Assembly: GCA_002786915.1 (NCBI GenBank)
Contig: PCUV01000114.1
Location: forward strand, 974 to 64,973
Direction: 5' to 3'
DNA: 64,000 nt
DNA from: Comamonadaceae bacterium CG12_big_fil_rev_8_21_14_0_65_59_15
GTDB taxonomy: Bacteria > Pseudomonadota > Gammaproteobacteria > Burkholderiales > Burkholderiaceae_C
The notes below the pieces were generated by a model. The model did no database searches. It had not been told where the DNA came from and saw only the letters and a list, made by a program, of their open reading frames with translations. Both the position numbers and the translations under genes were made by a program. Every line of letters starts with the position of its first letter. Within the stretch, counting starts at the first letter, position 1. Below are positions 34,044 through 42,753 of the stretch, in pieces.

Positions 34044-35069
34044 ATGCTCCATTGGATGTACCGCCGTTTGCTGCCCGAACTTGCCACGCTGGAGCGTGTC
34101 ATTGAACTCGGGGCCGACTCTTTGCGCCCGCGCGTCTTGGCGCAAATAACCCTGCCAGGCGGCACCCAGCTTCCAGTGCATGCTATTGAATTAGGTAGCA
34201 CCGACTTGCGTGCACCGTGGGTGGGCTATTTTGGCGGCATCCATGGGTTGGAGCGCATTGGTGCTGAAGTGGTAATTGCCCAGTTGCACAGCCTGGTGAT
34301 GCGGCTGCAGTGGGACAGCACGTTGCACCAGTTGCTGGATTCTGTGCGGCTGCTGTTTGTGCCCATCGTCAACCCGGGTGGCATGGCGCTGGGCACACGC
34401 GCCAACCCCCAGGGCGTGGATCTGATGCGCAACGCACCCGTGCTGGCGCAAGACCCGGTGCCTTTTCTGGTGGGCGGCCAGCGCATGAGTGCCCGCCTGC
34501 CGTGGTACCAGGGCCCCGCCGATAGCCCGATGCAGGTCGAAAACATCGCGCTATGCCAATGCGTGAATGAGGCGCTGGCGCAATGCACGTTTGCGCTGGC
34601 GGTGGACTGCCATTCGGGGTTTGGTGCGCGTGACCGCCTCTGGTTTCCGTATGCCCACAAGCGTGAACCCATGACGCATCTGGCCGAGCTGCAAGTCTTG
34701 ACCGATATTTTTGTTCAGGCACACAGTTACCACCGCTACGTGATCGAGCCGCAAAGCGTGCAGTACCTGGCGCACGGCGATGTATGGGACTACCTGTACC
34801 TGCAATCGCTGCAGCGGCCCGGACAGGTGTTTTTGCCGCTCACGCTGGAGATGGGTTCGTGGCTATGGATCAAGAAAAATCCGCGCCAATTGTTTTCGCG
34901 CCACGGCATCTTCAACCCCTTGATTCAGCACCGCCAGCAACGCGTGCTGCGCCAGCACCAGAGCCTACTGGACTTCCTGGCGCGCGCGGCCAGCAGTTGT
35001 GAGCGCTGGTTGCCCGCGCCGTCGCAGCGCGCCACGTTGCATGACCAGGCTTTGCGTAACTGGTATTGA
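34044..35069 (+). CDS. M14-family zinc carboxypeptidase-like protein
   Basis: A 341-residue protein from MLHWMYRRLLPEL (TTG at 34020 would add eight residues). The zinc ligands fit the M14 pattern: GGIHGLERIGAE (H-x2-E), then DCHSGFG with the third ligand His, and a later LTLEMGSW for the catalytic Glu. FVPIVNPGGMALGTRANPQGVDLMRN is the M14 substrate-arm segment. There is no signal peptide, so it is cytoplasmic. It is the first of a rightward series with an alpha/beta hydrolase starting 4 bases after its stop, suggesting an operon. The substrate is unknown. Confidence 0.85.
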   Translation: MLHWMYRRLLPELATLERVIELGADSLRPRVLAQITLPGGTQLPVHAIELGSTDLRAPWVGYFGGIHGLERIGAEVVIAQLHSLVMRLQWDSTLHQLLDSVRLLFVPIVNPGGMALGTRANPQGVDLMRNAPVLAQDPVPFLVGGQRMSARLPWYQGPADSPMQVENIALCQCVNEALAQCTFALAVDCHSGFGARDRLWFPYAHKREPMTHLAELQVLTDIFVQAHSYHRYVIEPQSVQYLAHGDVWDYLYLQSLQRPGQVFLPLTLEMGSWLWIKKNPRQLFSRHGIFNPLIQHRQQRVLRQHQSLLDFLARAASSCERWLPAPSQRATLHDQALRNWY

Positions 35070-35072
35070 GCC

Positions 35073-35855
35073 ATGAACAGCGCTGCTCTTCCTTTGCAAA
35101 ACTGGATTCTGTTGCGGGGTCTGCTGCGCGAAAGCGGGCACTGGGGCGCCTTTGTACCGCGACTGCAAACGGCACTGCCCCATGCCCGTGTGGTGGCGCT
35201 CGATGCACCGGGCTGCGGCCAGCTCTACGCGCAGCGCAGCCCCACTTGCATGGCCGATCTGGTACTGGCGCTGCGCGCGCAACTGGCAGCACAGGGCGTA
35301 GTGCCACCGTACCACTTGCTGGCAATGTCCATGGGGGCCATGGTGGCAGCGCATTGGTCGCAACGCTATCCGCACGAAGTCGCGGCGCAGGTGTGGATCA
35401 ACACCAGCATGCGCCCGTTCAGCACTCCGCTGCAGCGCTTGCGGCCGCACAACTACGCGCGCCTGTTGCGCTTGCTGCGCCCGGGCACGCGCGGGCTTGA
35501 TTGGGAGTCCACGATCTGGCAATTGACCAGCCACCTGAGTGACGCGGGGGTGGTGGCGGACTGGCTGGCACTGCGGCGCGTGCACCCGGTGTCGCGCGCC
35601 AACATGCTGCGCCAACTGTGGGCGGCGGCACGTTTTTGCGCCGACAGCACAGCGCCCGCCTGCCCCACCTTGCTGCTGGCCAGCACACAAGATGCACTGG
35701 TGGACGTGGCGTGCTCACGCGCCATTACAGCGGCTTGGCAACTGCCACTGCACGAACACCCGCGCGCCGGGCATGACCTGCCGCTGGACGACGGCCGCTG
35801 GGTCGTGGTGCAACTGCAACGCTGGCTCAAAACCTTGTCCTCGTCATCGAACTGA
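35073..35855 (+). CDS. Alpha/beta hydrolase
   Basis: A 260-residue alpha/beta-hydrolase-fold protein. WILLRGLLRESGHWGAFVP supplies the oxyanion-loop strand, HLLAMSMGAMVAAHWSQRYP the nucleophile elbow (Ser in AMSMG), STQDALVDVACSRAI the acid strand, and HPRAGHDLPLDD the catalytic His. The active-site elbow is A-M-S-M-G rather than GxSxG at the first position, as in several esterase groups. It begins 4 bases after the carboxypeptidase stop, so the two are co-transcribed. Substrate not evident. Confidence 0.88.
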   Translation: MNSAALPLQNWILLRGLLRESGHWGAFVPRLQTALPHARVVALDAPGCGQLYAQRSPTCMADLVLALRAQLAAQGVVPPYHLLAMSMGAMVAAHWSQRYPHEVAAQVWINTSMRPFSTPLQRLRPHNYARLLRLLRPGTRGLDWESTIWQLTSHLSDAGVVADWLALRRVHPVSRANMLRQLWAAARFCADSTAPACPTLLLASTQDALVDVACSRAITAAWQLPLHEHPRAGHDLPLDDGRWVVVQLQRWLKTLSSSSN

Positions 35856-35919
35856 AACCTCCTTGTCACATCGGCTTGCCATCATGGGTGGTCAAACCAT
35901 CTTGACCACAGGAGCAGAC

Positions 35920-36804
35920 ATGCGCACACATTTTGACGGCACTGACATGTTCACCGGTCCTGCTGCGAAATGCTCAGCCGCGCAAGTGCAGCCCAGCTGG
36001 CGCACACTGTTTATCTCGGACGTGCACCTGGGCACCAGCGGCTGCCAGGCCGAAGCCTTGTTGGCGTTCCTGAAAGCGCATCCCTGCCAACACCTGCACC
36101 TGGTGGGCGACATGGTGGACGGCTGGCAACTCAAGCGCCGCTGGTTTTGGCCCGAGGCGCACAACCGCGTGATCCAGAAACTGCTGCGCATGGCACGCAA
36201 GGGCTGTCGCATCACCTTTGTACCGGGCAACCACGACGAGTTTGCACGCGCCTTTGATGGTCACCACTTTGGCGGCATTGAGGTGGCCAATGGGAGCGTA
36301 TACACCACAGCCAATGGTCTGCGGCTGTGGGTGATCCACGGTGACCAGTTCGACGGCGTGATTGGCGCAGCCAGCTGGTTGGCGCATCTGGGTGACGTGT
36401 TGTACGGGTTCACGCTGTGGCTGAACCGCCCTCTGAATCGCTGGCGTTACCGCATGGGCCAGCCGTATTGGTCGCTGTCGGTCTACCTGAAATTCAAGGT
36501 CAAACAGGCGGTGATGTACGTGGGCGACTATGAGCAGGCGGTAGCCCGCGAAACACGCCGACGCGGGTTTGACGGCGTCGTCTGCGGCCACATCCACCAC
36601 CCCGAGATTCGCAACGTGCACGGCATTTTGTATTGCAACGACGGTGACTGGGTCGAGAGCAACAGCGCGCTGGCTGAAGGCCACGGCGGGCGGCTGACGC
36701 TGCTGCGCTGGAAGAACAACAGCCATGCATCTGGATCGAGCTCCAGCGATGCAGCCAACGCGAGCGAGGCTGGCGTATCAGACCAGTTGCAGGTCGCCCT
36801 GTAA
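35920..36804 (+). CDS. UDP-2,3-diacylglucosamine diphosphatase-type phosphoesterase (LpxH-like)
   Basis: A 294-residue calcineurin-like phosphoesterase; the start at MRTHFDGTDM has AGGAG just upstream. The metal-binding blocks are complete: LFISDVHLGTSG, LVGDMVDGWQL, VPGNHDEFAR, VIHGDQFDG and VCGHIHHPEI. The spacing and the YGFTLWLNRPLNRWRY insertion match the LpxH/LpxI-like group of lipid A synthesis or related UDP-lipid hydrolases, but the assignment to LpxH activity is by family only. The C-terminal 25 residues are Ser/Ala-rich. It follows the hydrolase by 64 bases. Confidence 0.82.
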   Translation: MRTHFDGTDMFTGPAAKCSAAQVQPSWRTLFISDVHLGTSGCQAEALLAFLKAHPCQHLHLVGDMVDGWQLKRRWFWPEAHNRVIQKLLRMARKGCRITFVPGNHDEFARAFDGHHFGGIEVANGSVYTTANGLRLWVIHGDQFDGVIGAASWLAHLGDVLYGFTLWLNRPLNRWRYRMGQPYWSLSVYLKFKVKQAVMYVGDYEQAVARETRRRGFDGVVCGHIHHPEIRNVHGILYCNDGDWVESNSALAEGHGGRLTLLRWKNNSHASGSSSSDAANASEAGVSDQLQVAL

Positions 36805-36877
36805 ATACAACGTCAACTCCGTGGGTGACTGCCTGGCGGGCATGGACACGCATAGCCACGCCAAAGCCACGGCAGGG

Positions 36878-36895
36878 CTGTCACACAACCGTCAC
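36878..36895 (+). promoter_or_regulatory. Candidate Pho box upstream of lipoprotein phosphoesterase
   Basis: CTGTCAC-ACAA-CCGTCAC matches the 7-4-7 layout of the PhoB site (CTGTCAT-n4-CTGTCAT) with only small changes, 48 bases upstream of the gene at 36944. Confidence 0.6.
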
Positions 36896-36943
36896 GCGGT
36901 GTCGGTAACGTGCGCGCTATCACAACCAAGCATCCAACCCACC

Positions 36944-37984
36944 ATGACATCACGCCCCTTTTACCCATTCGCCGCAGTCGCGCTTAGCCTGGCACTGGCT
37001 GCCTGCGCCCCCATGTCAACATCAGCCAGTGCCGACAGCAGCGCGCAACGCTACAGCTTCGGTCTATGGGGCGACATGCCCTACAAAAAAGCGGGCGATG
37101 CACCCAAACTGCCTGCGGTGCTGGCCAGCATCAATGCGTCTGACATTGCTTTTTCAATGTATGACGGCGACATCAAGGACGGCAGCTCCAAGTGCGGCGA
37201 CGACGTCTATACCGATGCGTTGACGATGTTCAACACGTTGAAAAAACCGGTGGTGTACGTGCCGGGCGACAACGAGTGGACCGACTGCCACCGCACCAAC
37301 AACGGCGGCATGGACCCGCTGGAGCGACTGGCGCACCTGCGCCGCGTGATGTACCCCAGCACGAAGTCGCTGGGCCAGCAGACCCTGCCGCTGCAACACC
37401 AGGGTGCGCTGGGTCAGCCGTATGTTGAAAACACCCGCTTCGCCTACGGCCCGGTGGTGTTTGCCGGCTTCAATATGCCTGGCAGCAACAACAACCAGGT
37501 GATTTCAGTCAAGAAGTGCAGCAGCAAGAGCCAACGTACCCAAGCCGATTGCGACGCCGCCAACGCTGAATTCAGCGCCCGTGATGCCGCCAACCGCCAA
37601 TGGCTGAAAGACACCTTTGCCCAGGCGCACGCCAGTGGTGCCCGCGGCGTGGTGCTGGTGGTGCAGGGCGAGCCCGGCTTTGACGTGGCCGAAACCGAAG
37701 ACATCGACGACAGCCAGGCACCGGGGGTCAGCGGCTACCGCGCCTTCATGAGCAATGTGGAAGCCCAAACGCGCGACTTCCCTGGCCAGGTGTTGTTTGT
37801 GCACGGCGACCAGCACGTCTTCAAGGTGGACAAACCGCTACCGCGCTCGCTCAATCCGCTGCTGAATTTCACCCGTGTGGAAACCTTTGGCAGCCCGTCA
37901 CTGCACTGGGTCAAAGTAACAGTGGATGCCACTAGCACCAACCTGTTCCAGGTGGCGCCGGTGATCGTTCAACACGGAAAATAA
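36944..37984 (+). CDS. Lipoprotein with metallophosphoesterase-like fold
   Basis: A 346-residue exported protein. MTSRPFYPFAAVALSLALAAC is a lipoprotein signal with lipobox LAAC. The mature part has the order of a calcineurin-like phosphoesterase: LWGDMPYKKAGDAP, SMYDGDIKDGSSKCGD, YVPGDNEWTDC, and LFVHGDQHVFKVD near the end. The usual GNHD is GDNE here, a variant seen in some surface phosphoesterases. A candidate Pho box upstream suggests phosphate-starvation control. The substrate is not known; a phosphomonoester or nucleotide outside the cell is likely. Confidence 0.82.
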   Translation: MTSRPFYPFAAVALSLALAACAPMSTSASADSSAQRYSFGLWGDMPYKKAGDAPKLPAVLASINASDIAFSMYDGDIKDGSSKCGDDVYTDALTMFNTLKKPVVYVPGDNEWTDCHRTNNGGMDPLERLAHLRRVMYPSTKSLGQQTLPLQHQGALGQPYVENTRFAYGPVVFAGFNMPGSNNNQVISVKKCSSKSQRTQADCDAANAEFSARDAANRQWLKDTFAQAHASGARGVVLVVQGEPGFDVAETEDIDDSQAPGVSGYRAFMSNVEAQTRDFPGQVLFVHGDQHVFKVDKPLPRSLNPLLNFTRVETFGSPSLHWVKVTVDATSTNLFQVAPVIVQHGK

Positions 37985-38062
37985 GCGAATGGCGCGTGGC
38001 CACTGACACTACTGCGGATGGCTGCGCCCCTACGCCACCAGCCCAGGACGTGAAAGCGTTTT

Positions 38063-38800
38063 TCATACGCGCATTGTCGGGGGGCTTTCGGGTTGGCGAT
38101 AGAGCCAGACCGGTTTGCCCGGCACCGTGGTCAGCACGGCATCGGGTTGCAGCGTGGTGGCTTCAAATTCCAGGCTGACCAGCCAAGCCCCCGGCTTCAA
38201 TTCAGCCTGCGCCTTTGCCGCAGCGCGCGCCATGCTCTCAGGCCGCTGAAACAGGTACACCAGGTCATAACCCGACCAATCCGCCTGCCAGATGTCGCCC
38301 TGGCGCACGCGTGCCCAGGGGCAGCGCAGCGCACACAGCGCGCGCAGCGGCCAGCTCCATTCCAGCCCGTGCAGTGCGGCATGCGGATAAGCCTGGCGCA
38401 ACGCGATCAGGCCGTCACCCAGCCCGCAGCCTGCATCCAAAATAAGAGCTGCTTGCGCTTGTTTTATATGGGCTGCAAGCTCATTTAATGCATTTTTTGG
38501 GGTGGGGAACAAGGGTGCATCACGCCAGGCGTTGAGCGGATAGATCAGCAGCAGCAACAGCAACGGCAGCAGCCACGCCCAGGCCGGCATGCTGGCCACA
38601 CCCGACGAGGCCAGTGACAGCGGAAACCCCAGCGCAATCATCAACCGTCGCCACCAGCTCTGGCCCAGCACGCTGGCGGCCACACCCATTGCGGATGCGG
38701 CCAGCAAAGCCCACACTGACTGAACGCCCCCCCAAAGCAGTAACCAAAACAGACCCCAGGCCAACGCCCACATCACCAAGGCGGGCAAGGGCCACATCAC
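38063..38800 (-). CDS. Membrane-anchored class I SAM-dependent methyltransferase-like protein
   Basis: A 245-residue protein. The first about 95 residues contain three or four hydrophobic helices (VMWALAWGLFWLLLWGGV, WALLAASAMGVAASVLG, WAWLLPLLLLLLIYPLNA). The rest is a Rossmann methyltransferase: ALILDAGCGLGDGLIALRQ is motif I, ALHGLEWSW motif II and GDIWQADWSGYDLVYLFQR motif IV. Its start overlaps the parB stop by 4 bases. A degenerate repeat of a kind seen elsewhere in the window (38441-38495) lies inside the coding region at the helix-to-domain junction. The substrate is unknown. Confidence 0.82.
   Translation of the reverse strand: MMWPLPALVMWALAWGLFWLLLWGGVQSVWALLAASAMGVAASVLGQSWWRRLMIALGFPLSLASSGVASMPAWAWLLPLLLLLLIYPLNAWRDAPLFPTPKNALNELAAHIKQAQAALILDAGCGLGDGLIALRQAYPHAALHGLEWSWPLRALCALRCPWARVRQGDIWQADWSGYDLVYLFQRPESMARAAAKAQAELKPGAWLVSLEFEATTLQPDAVLTTVPGKPVWLYRQPESPPTMRV
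38441..38495. repeat. Dispersed degenerate repeat inside the methyltransferase gene
   Basis: The stretch AAATAAGAGCTGCTTGCGC followed by TTGTTTTATATGGGCTGCAAGC resembles an element I recall as abundant in Comamonadaceae genomes (A/T-rich arm, AGCTGCTTGCGCTTGT core). Related pieces are at 40338-40378, 46720-46760 and 58225-58268. Here it is read through as coding sequence. Confidence 0.5.
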
Positions 38801-39774
38801 ACCGCACGCAACTTGTCGATCAGGCCATTGAGCTCGTCGAGCGAACCAAACCCTATGCTCAGCTCACCCACGTCTTCCACACGCCCGTGGCGCTTGACAC
38901 GTTTTTTCACGCGCACTTCCACCGCTGCGGTGAGCAAATCCGACAGCTCTTCTTCAATGCGTTTGAGGTCGCGCGATTTTTCTTTTTTGGGTTTGGTTGC
39001 CACCAGTGAAAACTCCGCGGCGAGCTTCTTGACCAGGCTCTCGGCCTCACGCACCGACATTTTTTTCGCCGCAATCTGATTTGCCGCAGTAATCTGCGTG
39101 GCTTTGTCGAGCGCCAGCAGCGCGCGCGCGTGGCCCATGTCCACATCACCCGCCATCAGCATGGTCTGCACCGCGTCGGCCAGGTTCAACAAGCGCAACA
39201 AATTGCTGGCCGCGCTGCGGCTGCGTCCCACGGCCTGCGCGGCAGCCTCGTGCGTGAGACCAAATTCTTTGATCAGGCGCTGCAGGCCCTGCGCTTCTTC
39301 CAGCGGATTCAGGTCTTCACGCTGCATGTTCTCGATCAGCGCCATGGCGGCGGCGGCCTCGTTGGGCACGTCGCGCACCAGCACGGGCACGCTGTCCAGA
39401 CCGGCCAATTTGGCGGCTCGAAAGCGCCGCTCACCGGCAATGATCTCGTAAACGGGTCGCAGCGCACCACCGGTGTCAGGGGCCATTTGGCTACGCTTGG
39501 CAGTGGCATCGGCGTCGCTCAGGCGGCGCACCAGAATCGGCTGCATGATGCCTTGCGACTTGATCGATTCGGCCAGCTCGTACAACGCGCCCTCGTCCAT
39601 GCGCGTGCGCGGTTGGTACTGGCCCGGCACCAGGTCGGTCAACAGCAGCGTGGACGGCACGCCACCGGCCGCCAGGTTCACCGTGGCGCCGTCCAGCGAC
39701 AGAACGTCGTCTGCCGTCGGCCCCAACAGTGCTTCGAGTCCACGGCCCAGGCCTTTGAGTTTTTTGGTGACCAT
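38797..39774 (-). CDS. parB: Chromosome-partitioning protein ParB
   Basis: ParB binds parS and spreads as a CTP-dependent clamp to segregate the chromosome origin. 325 residues. The N-terminal ParB/Srx CTPase domain contains LLTDLVPGQYQPRTRMDEGALYELAESIKSQG and YEIIAGERRFRAAKLAG (the GERR motif). The HTH centre is LTHEAAAQAVGRSRSAASNLLRLLNL. The C-terminal dimer region ends DELNGLIDKLRAV. Downstream of parA with an alpha/beta hydrolase gene between, and four parS-like sites lie 1.4-3.5 kb beyond parA. Confidence 0.98.
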   Translation of the reverse strand: MVTKKLKGLGRGLEALLGPTADDVLSLDGATVNLAAGGVPSTLLLTDLVPGQYQPRTRMDEGALYELAESIKSQGIMQPILVRRLSDADATAKRSQMAPDTGGALRPVYEIIAGERRFRAAKLAGLDSVPVLVRDVPNEAAAAMALIENMQREDLNPLEEAQGLQRLIKEFGLTHEAAAQAVGRSRSAASNLLRLLNLADAVQTMLMAGDVDMGHARALLALDKATQITAANQIAAKKMSVREAESLVKKLAAEFSLVATKPKKEKSRDLKRIEEELSDLLTAAVEVRVKKRVKRHGRVEDVGELSIGFGSLDELNGLIDKLRAV

Positions 39775-39786
39775 GTTGGTATGTCC

Positions 39787-40341
39787 TTAATCTGAAATCA
39801 ATGTATTGAGCAACGCCTGCCCCTGCGGCCAATCGCCCAGGCCCGAGTCGGCGTTGATGTGGCCCAGCACACCAGCGACCACCAGGTCTGAGCCCCAGGC
39901 GCTGGCAAACTGCGCCACGCGCGCCAGGGTGCAGTACGGGTCGTTGCTGCTGGCGACCAGCGTGCTTTTGAAAGGCAACCGCTGCAACACCAGGGGCGAC
40001 CAACTGGCCATGTGCGGGCGAAGTTCTTCGCGTTCAGCATCGCCCGGCGCCACCAGCAGCGCGCCTTGAATGCGGTGGGTGCTGGGTGAAATGGCCGCCC
40101 ACGCCGCCACCAGCTGGCAGCCCAGGCTGTGCGCTGCCAGCACCAGCGGGCCGTGCTGCGACTGCACCACGTCTTCCAGGCGCGCGATCCAGTCGCCGCG
40201 CAGCGGGCGCAGCCAGTCGTGCTGCCGCACCCGCTGGTAGCCAAACTGCGCCTCCCACAGGCTTTGCCAATGGCCCGGGCCAGAGTCTTGCCAACCCGGC
40301 AACAGCAGTACCTGGTGAGCCGTAATTGCTACATCTGTCAT
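39787..40341 (-). CDS. RBBP9/YdeN-family serine hydrolase
   Basis: A 184-residue small alpha/beta hydrolase. VLLLPGWQDSGPGHWQSLWEAQFG is the family N-terminal signature, PLVLAAHSLGCQLVAAWAA the nucleophile elbow (AHSLG), SSNDPYCTLARVAQFA the acid strand, and LGHINADSGLGDWPQG the catalytic His (GHINADSGLG is diagnostic). It lies between parA and parB on the same strand, an arrangement often seen in Comamonadaceae. No role in partition is known. A dispersed repeat arm (CATAGC) sits at its start. Confidence 0.92.
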   Translation of the reverse strand: MTDVAITAHQVLLLPGWQDSGPGHWQSLWEAQFGYQRVRQHDWLRPLRGDWIARLEDVVQSQHGPLVLAAHSLGCQLVAAWAAISPSTHRIQGALLVAPGDAEREELRPHMASWSPLVLQRLPFKSTLVASSNDPYCTLARVAQFASAWGSDLVVAGVLGHINADSGLGDWPQGQALLNTLISD

Positions 40342-40384
40342 AGCTTATTGCGCTTGTCTGATAAGAGCTGGAAGGCTTTCTTTC

Positions 40385-41170
40385 TTACATTTTCTGGACG
40401 CGTTCAACCATCTCTTGCGCAAACGCTACAAAGGCTTGCGCGCCTTTGCTGTGTAGGTCAAACACCACACCGGGCAGGCCATAGCTGGGCGCTTCGGCCA
40501 GGCGCACGTTGCGCGGGATGACGGTGTTGAACACCTTGTCGCCAAAGCGCGCCTTGAGCTGCTCACTCACCTGCTGCTGCAAGGTGATGCGCGGGTCGAA
40601 CATCACGCGCAGCAGGCCGATGATGGCCAGGTCTTTGTTGAGGTTGGCGTGCACCTGCTTGATGGTGTTGACCAGATCGGCCAGGCCTTCCAGCGCAAAG
40701 TATTCGCACTGCATTGGCACGATCACGCCGTGCGCGCAGCACAGGCCATTGAGCGTGAGCAACGACAGGCTGGGCGGGCAGTCGATCAGCACAAAGTCGT
40801 AGTCCGCATCCACCGCACCCAGTGCAGTTTTGAGACGCTTTTCACGCCGCTCCAGGCTGACCATTTCCACCTCAGCGCCGGCCAACTCACGGTTGGCGGC
40901 CAAAATGTCATAGCTGCAACCCGCCTCTGCCAGCTTGGGGCTTTGCACGCGCGCCTCTGACACCGAGGCAGATTCCAGCAGCACGTCATAGACACTGAGC
41001 TCCAGCTTGCGCTTGTCCACGCCAGAACCCATGGTGGCGTTGCCTTGCGGGTCCAGGTCCACCATCAGCACACGCTGCCCCACCTTGGCCAGCCCGGCGG
41101 CCAGATTGACCGTGGTCGTGGTCTTGCCAACGCCACCTTTTTGGTTGGCAATACAGAATATTTTGGCCAT
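40385..41170 (-). CDS. parA: Chromosome-partitioning ATPase ParA (Soj)
   Basis: ParA is the Walker-type ATPase that positions ParB-parS complexes along the nucleoid. 261 residues. The deviant Walker A is at the N-terminus ([21 protein letters not shown]), Walker A' is VLMVDLDPQGNAT and Walker B FVLIDCPPSLSLLTLN. The C-terminal DNA-binding helix lies around LKARFGDKVFNTVIPRNVRLAEAPS. It is transcribed leftward, with a perfect parS core 43 bases upstream of its start (41213-41226). Confidence 0.98.
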   Translation of the reverse strand: MAKIFCIANQKGGVGKTTTTVNLAAGLAKVGQRVLMVDLDPQGNATMGSGVDKRKLELSVYDVLLESASVSEARVQSPKLAEAGCSYDILAANRELAGAEVEMVSLERREKRLKTALGAVDADYDFVLIDCPPSLSLLTLNGLCCAHGVIVPMQCEYFALEGLADLVNTIKQVHANLNKDLAIIGLLRVMFDPRITLQQQVSEQLKARFGDKVFNTVIPRNVRLAEAPSYGLPGVVFDLHSKGAQAFVAFAQEMVERVQKM

Positions 41171-41212
41171 GGGTGTGTCACTCAGAAAAATGGGAAACCG
41201 GATGCTTGAATT

Positions 41213-41226
41213 GTTTCACGTGAAAC
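41213..41226. promoter_or_regulatory. parS site upstream of parA
   Basis: GTTTCACGTGAAAC is the exact core of the bacterial parS consensus TGTTTCACGTGAAACA. It lies in the parA promoter region, so ParB binding may also affect parA expression. Confidence 0.93.
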
Positions 41227-41251
41227 GACTGGGTCTACAAATTCACGACGA

Positions 41252-41866
41252 CTAATTGGAGGCCGCGAGTTTGATGCCAAAACCGACCAGAAACAGCCCG
41301 GCCATCTTCTCCAGCACACGTGAAACCAGCGGGTTGGCGCGAACGCATTCGGCCAGAAAGTGGGTCAGGAGCGTGGAGCTCAGTCCGTAAAGGAAGGTCA
41401 GCACAGCAATAGTCGCCGCCATAAATGCATAAGTCACCAACCCTTGCTGACGCGCCGGGTCAACAAACAGCGGGAAAAACGCCATGTAAAACAAAATGGC
41501 CTTGGGGTTGAGCAGCGTGATCATCATCGCCTGCTTCAGGTAATGGTGCGGCTTGATCTGCAACACCGGCATCGCGCCCTGTTTGGCCAGCAACAACTTC
41601 GCGCCAAGCCACGCCAGATAGGCGGCACCCAGCCATTGCATGGCGTTGAAAACGTGGGGGTAAGCGGTCAGCAAAGCCGCCACACCGGCAATGGCTGACC
41701 ACATCAGCACCTGATCGCCCAGAATCACACCCAGAGTCGCCGCCAATCCACCACGTATGCCGCCCTTGCTGGTCGATGTGATCAGTGCCAGGTTACCAGG
41801 GCCAGGAACCAGCAGAAAAACGAGAACAGTGACGACAAAAGTGGTGTAGTCGGTGGTGCCGAGCAT
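41252..41866 (-). CDS. LysE/RhtB-family exporter
   Basis: A 204-residue membrane protein (start MLGTTDYTTFVVTVLVFLLV) with about six helices, typical of LysE/RhtB amino-acid and homoserine-lactone exporters. The signature region is VFLLVPGPGNLALITSTSKGGIRGGLAATLGVILGD, followed by NAMQWLGAAYLAWLGAKLLL and MITLLNPKAILFYMAFFPLFV. It lies between parA and rsmG on the same strand. Which solute it exports is not shown. The usual LysE position next to rsmG in this group fits the synteny. Confidence 0.92.
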   Translation of the reverse strand: MLGTTDYTTFVVTVLVFLLVPGPGNLALITSTSKGGIRGGLAATLGVILGDQVLMWSAIAGVAALLTAYPHVFNAMQWLGAAYLAWLGAKLLLAKQGAMPVLQIKPHHYLKQAMMITLLNPKAILFYMAFFPLFVDPARQQGLVTYAFMAATIAVLTFLYGLSSTLLTHFLAECVRANPLVSRVLEKMAGLFLVGFGIKLAASN

Positions 41867-42096
41867 GGGGATTGTTTGGGCGACGAAAGAAAGCGAGTTT
41901 ACGTTGGAATCTTCAAAGGCAGAAAGGGCGAAATCCCCGGACGAGATACGGCCCAATGAGATGATGTTGGCCCGCAATGCCAAACCAGACCAACCGGAAC
42001 CAGCCAACCAACCTTCATGGCTGCAAAGCCACCTCGAATCACAAAAAAGCTGTCATTGCGTCCCCGGATCGGCTCCAGCGTGACAACTGCGAACTT

Positions 42097-42753
42097 TCAC
42101 GTCAAGCAAAACGGTCGCATCCAGACAATACACCGCTCAGCGGCCAAACCAGGCACGGCCAAGGGTTCCACGTGAAACACCGTCACGGATGCTGGCAAAG
42201 CAGCGATTTCATCCGCCGGGTGTTTGCCCTTCATCGCCATCCAGACGCCACCTGGCGCCAGCGCCTGCGCCGACACGCTGGTGAAATCTGTCAACGAGGC
42301 AAAGGCACGCGAACTGATCACGTTGTAATGATCGTCCAGGTTCTCTACACGCGCATGGATGCTGTGCAAGTTGGGCAACTGGAGCGCCACCGCCACCTGC
42401 TGAACAAAAGCCGCTTTCTTGGCGACCGCATCCACGCAAGACACGGTGATCTCCGGGTGGCAGATGGCAATCACCACGCCGGGCAACCCGGCACCCGAGC
42501 CAACATCAAGCAGGCGCATCGCTTCTTTGACTTGCCGGGCCAGCTGCCGCTGCAACGGCGCGATCACCGCCAGACTATCGAGCAGATGGTGCGTCAGCAT
42601 CTCGGACGGGTCACGCACCGCCGTCAGGTTGTAGACCTTGTTCCATTTTTCAATCAGGGCCAGGTAAGCCAGCAGATCAGCAACCTGGGCATCGCTGAGC
42701 ACCAAAGCGAGCTCGGCCAAACCCTGGCGAAGTGCTTTTTCCAACGTTTGCAT
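42097..42753 (-). CDS. rsmG: 16S rRNA (guanine-N7) methyltransferase RsmG
   Basis: Methylates G527 of 16S rRNA with SAM. 218 residues. LIEKWNKVYNLTAVRDPSEMLTHHLLDSLAV is the classical GidB N-terminal signature, RLLDVGSGAGLPGVVIAI is motif I, and VISSRAFASLTDF lies in the catalytic region. It is transcribed with mnmG, sharing one base. A degenerate parS site (42165-42178) lies within its 3' coding region. Confidence 0.98.
   Translation of the reverse strand: MQTLEKALRQGLAELALVLSDAQVADLLAYLALIEKWNKVYNLTAVRDPSEMLTHHLLDSLAVIAPLQRQLARQVKEAMRLLDVGSGAGLPGVVIAICHPEITVSCVDAVAKKAAFVQQVAVALQLPNLHSIHARVENLDDHYNVISSRAFASLTDFTSVSAQALAPGGVWMAMKGKHPADEIAALPASVTVFHVEPLAVPGLAAERCIVWMRPFCLT
42165..42178. promoter_or_regulatory. 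parS-like site in rsmG
   Basis: GTTCCACGTGAAAC differs from the parS core by one base (position 4, C for T). It lies 0.9 kb from the exact site at 41213. Confidence 0.7.

Noticed and set aside
42096-42108. A further parS site near the rsmG stop (TTTCACGTCAAGC)
   Set aside because: Only one half matches; the other half has several mismatches.
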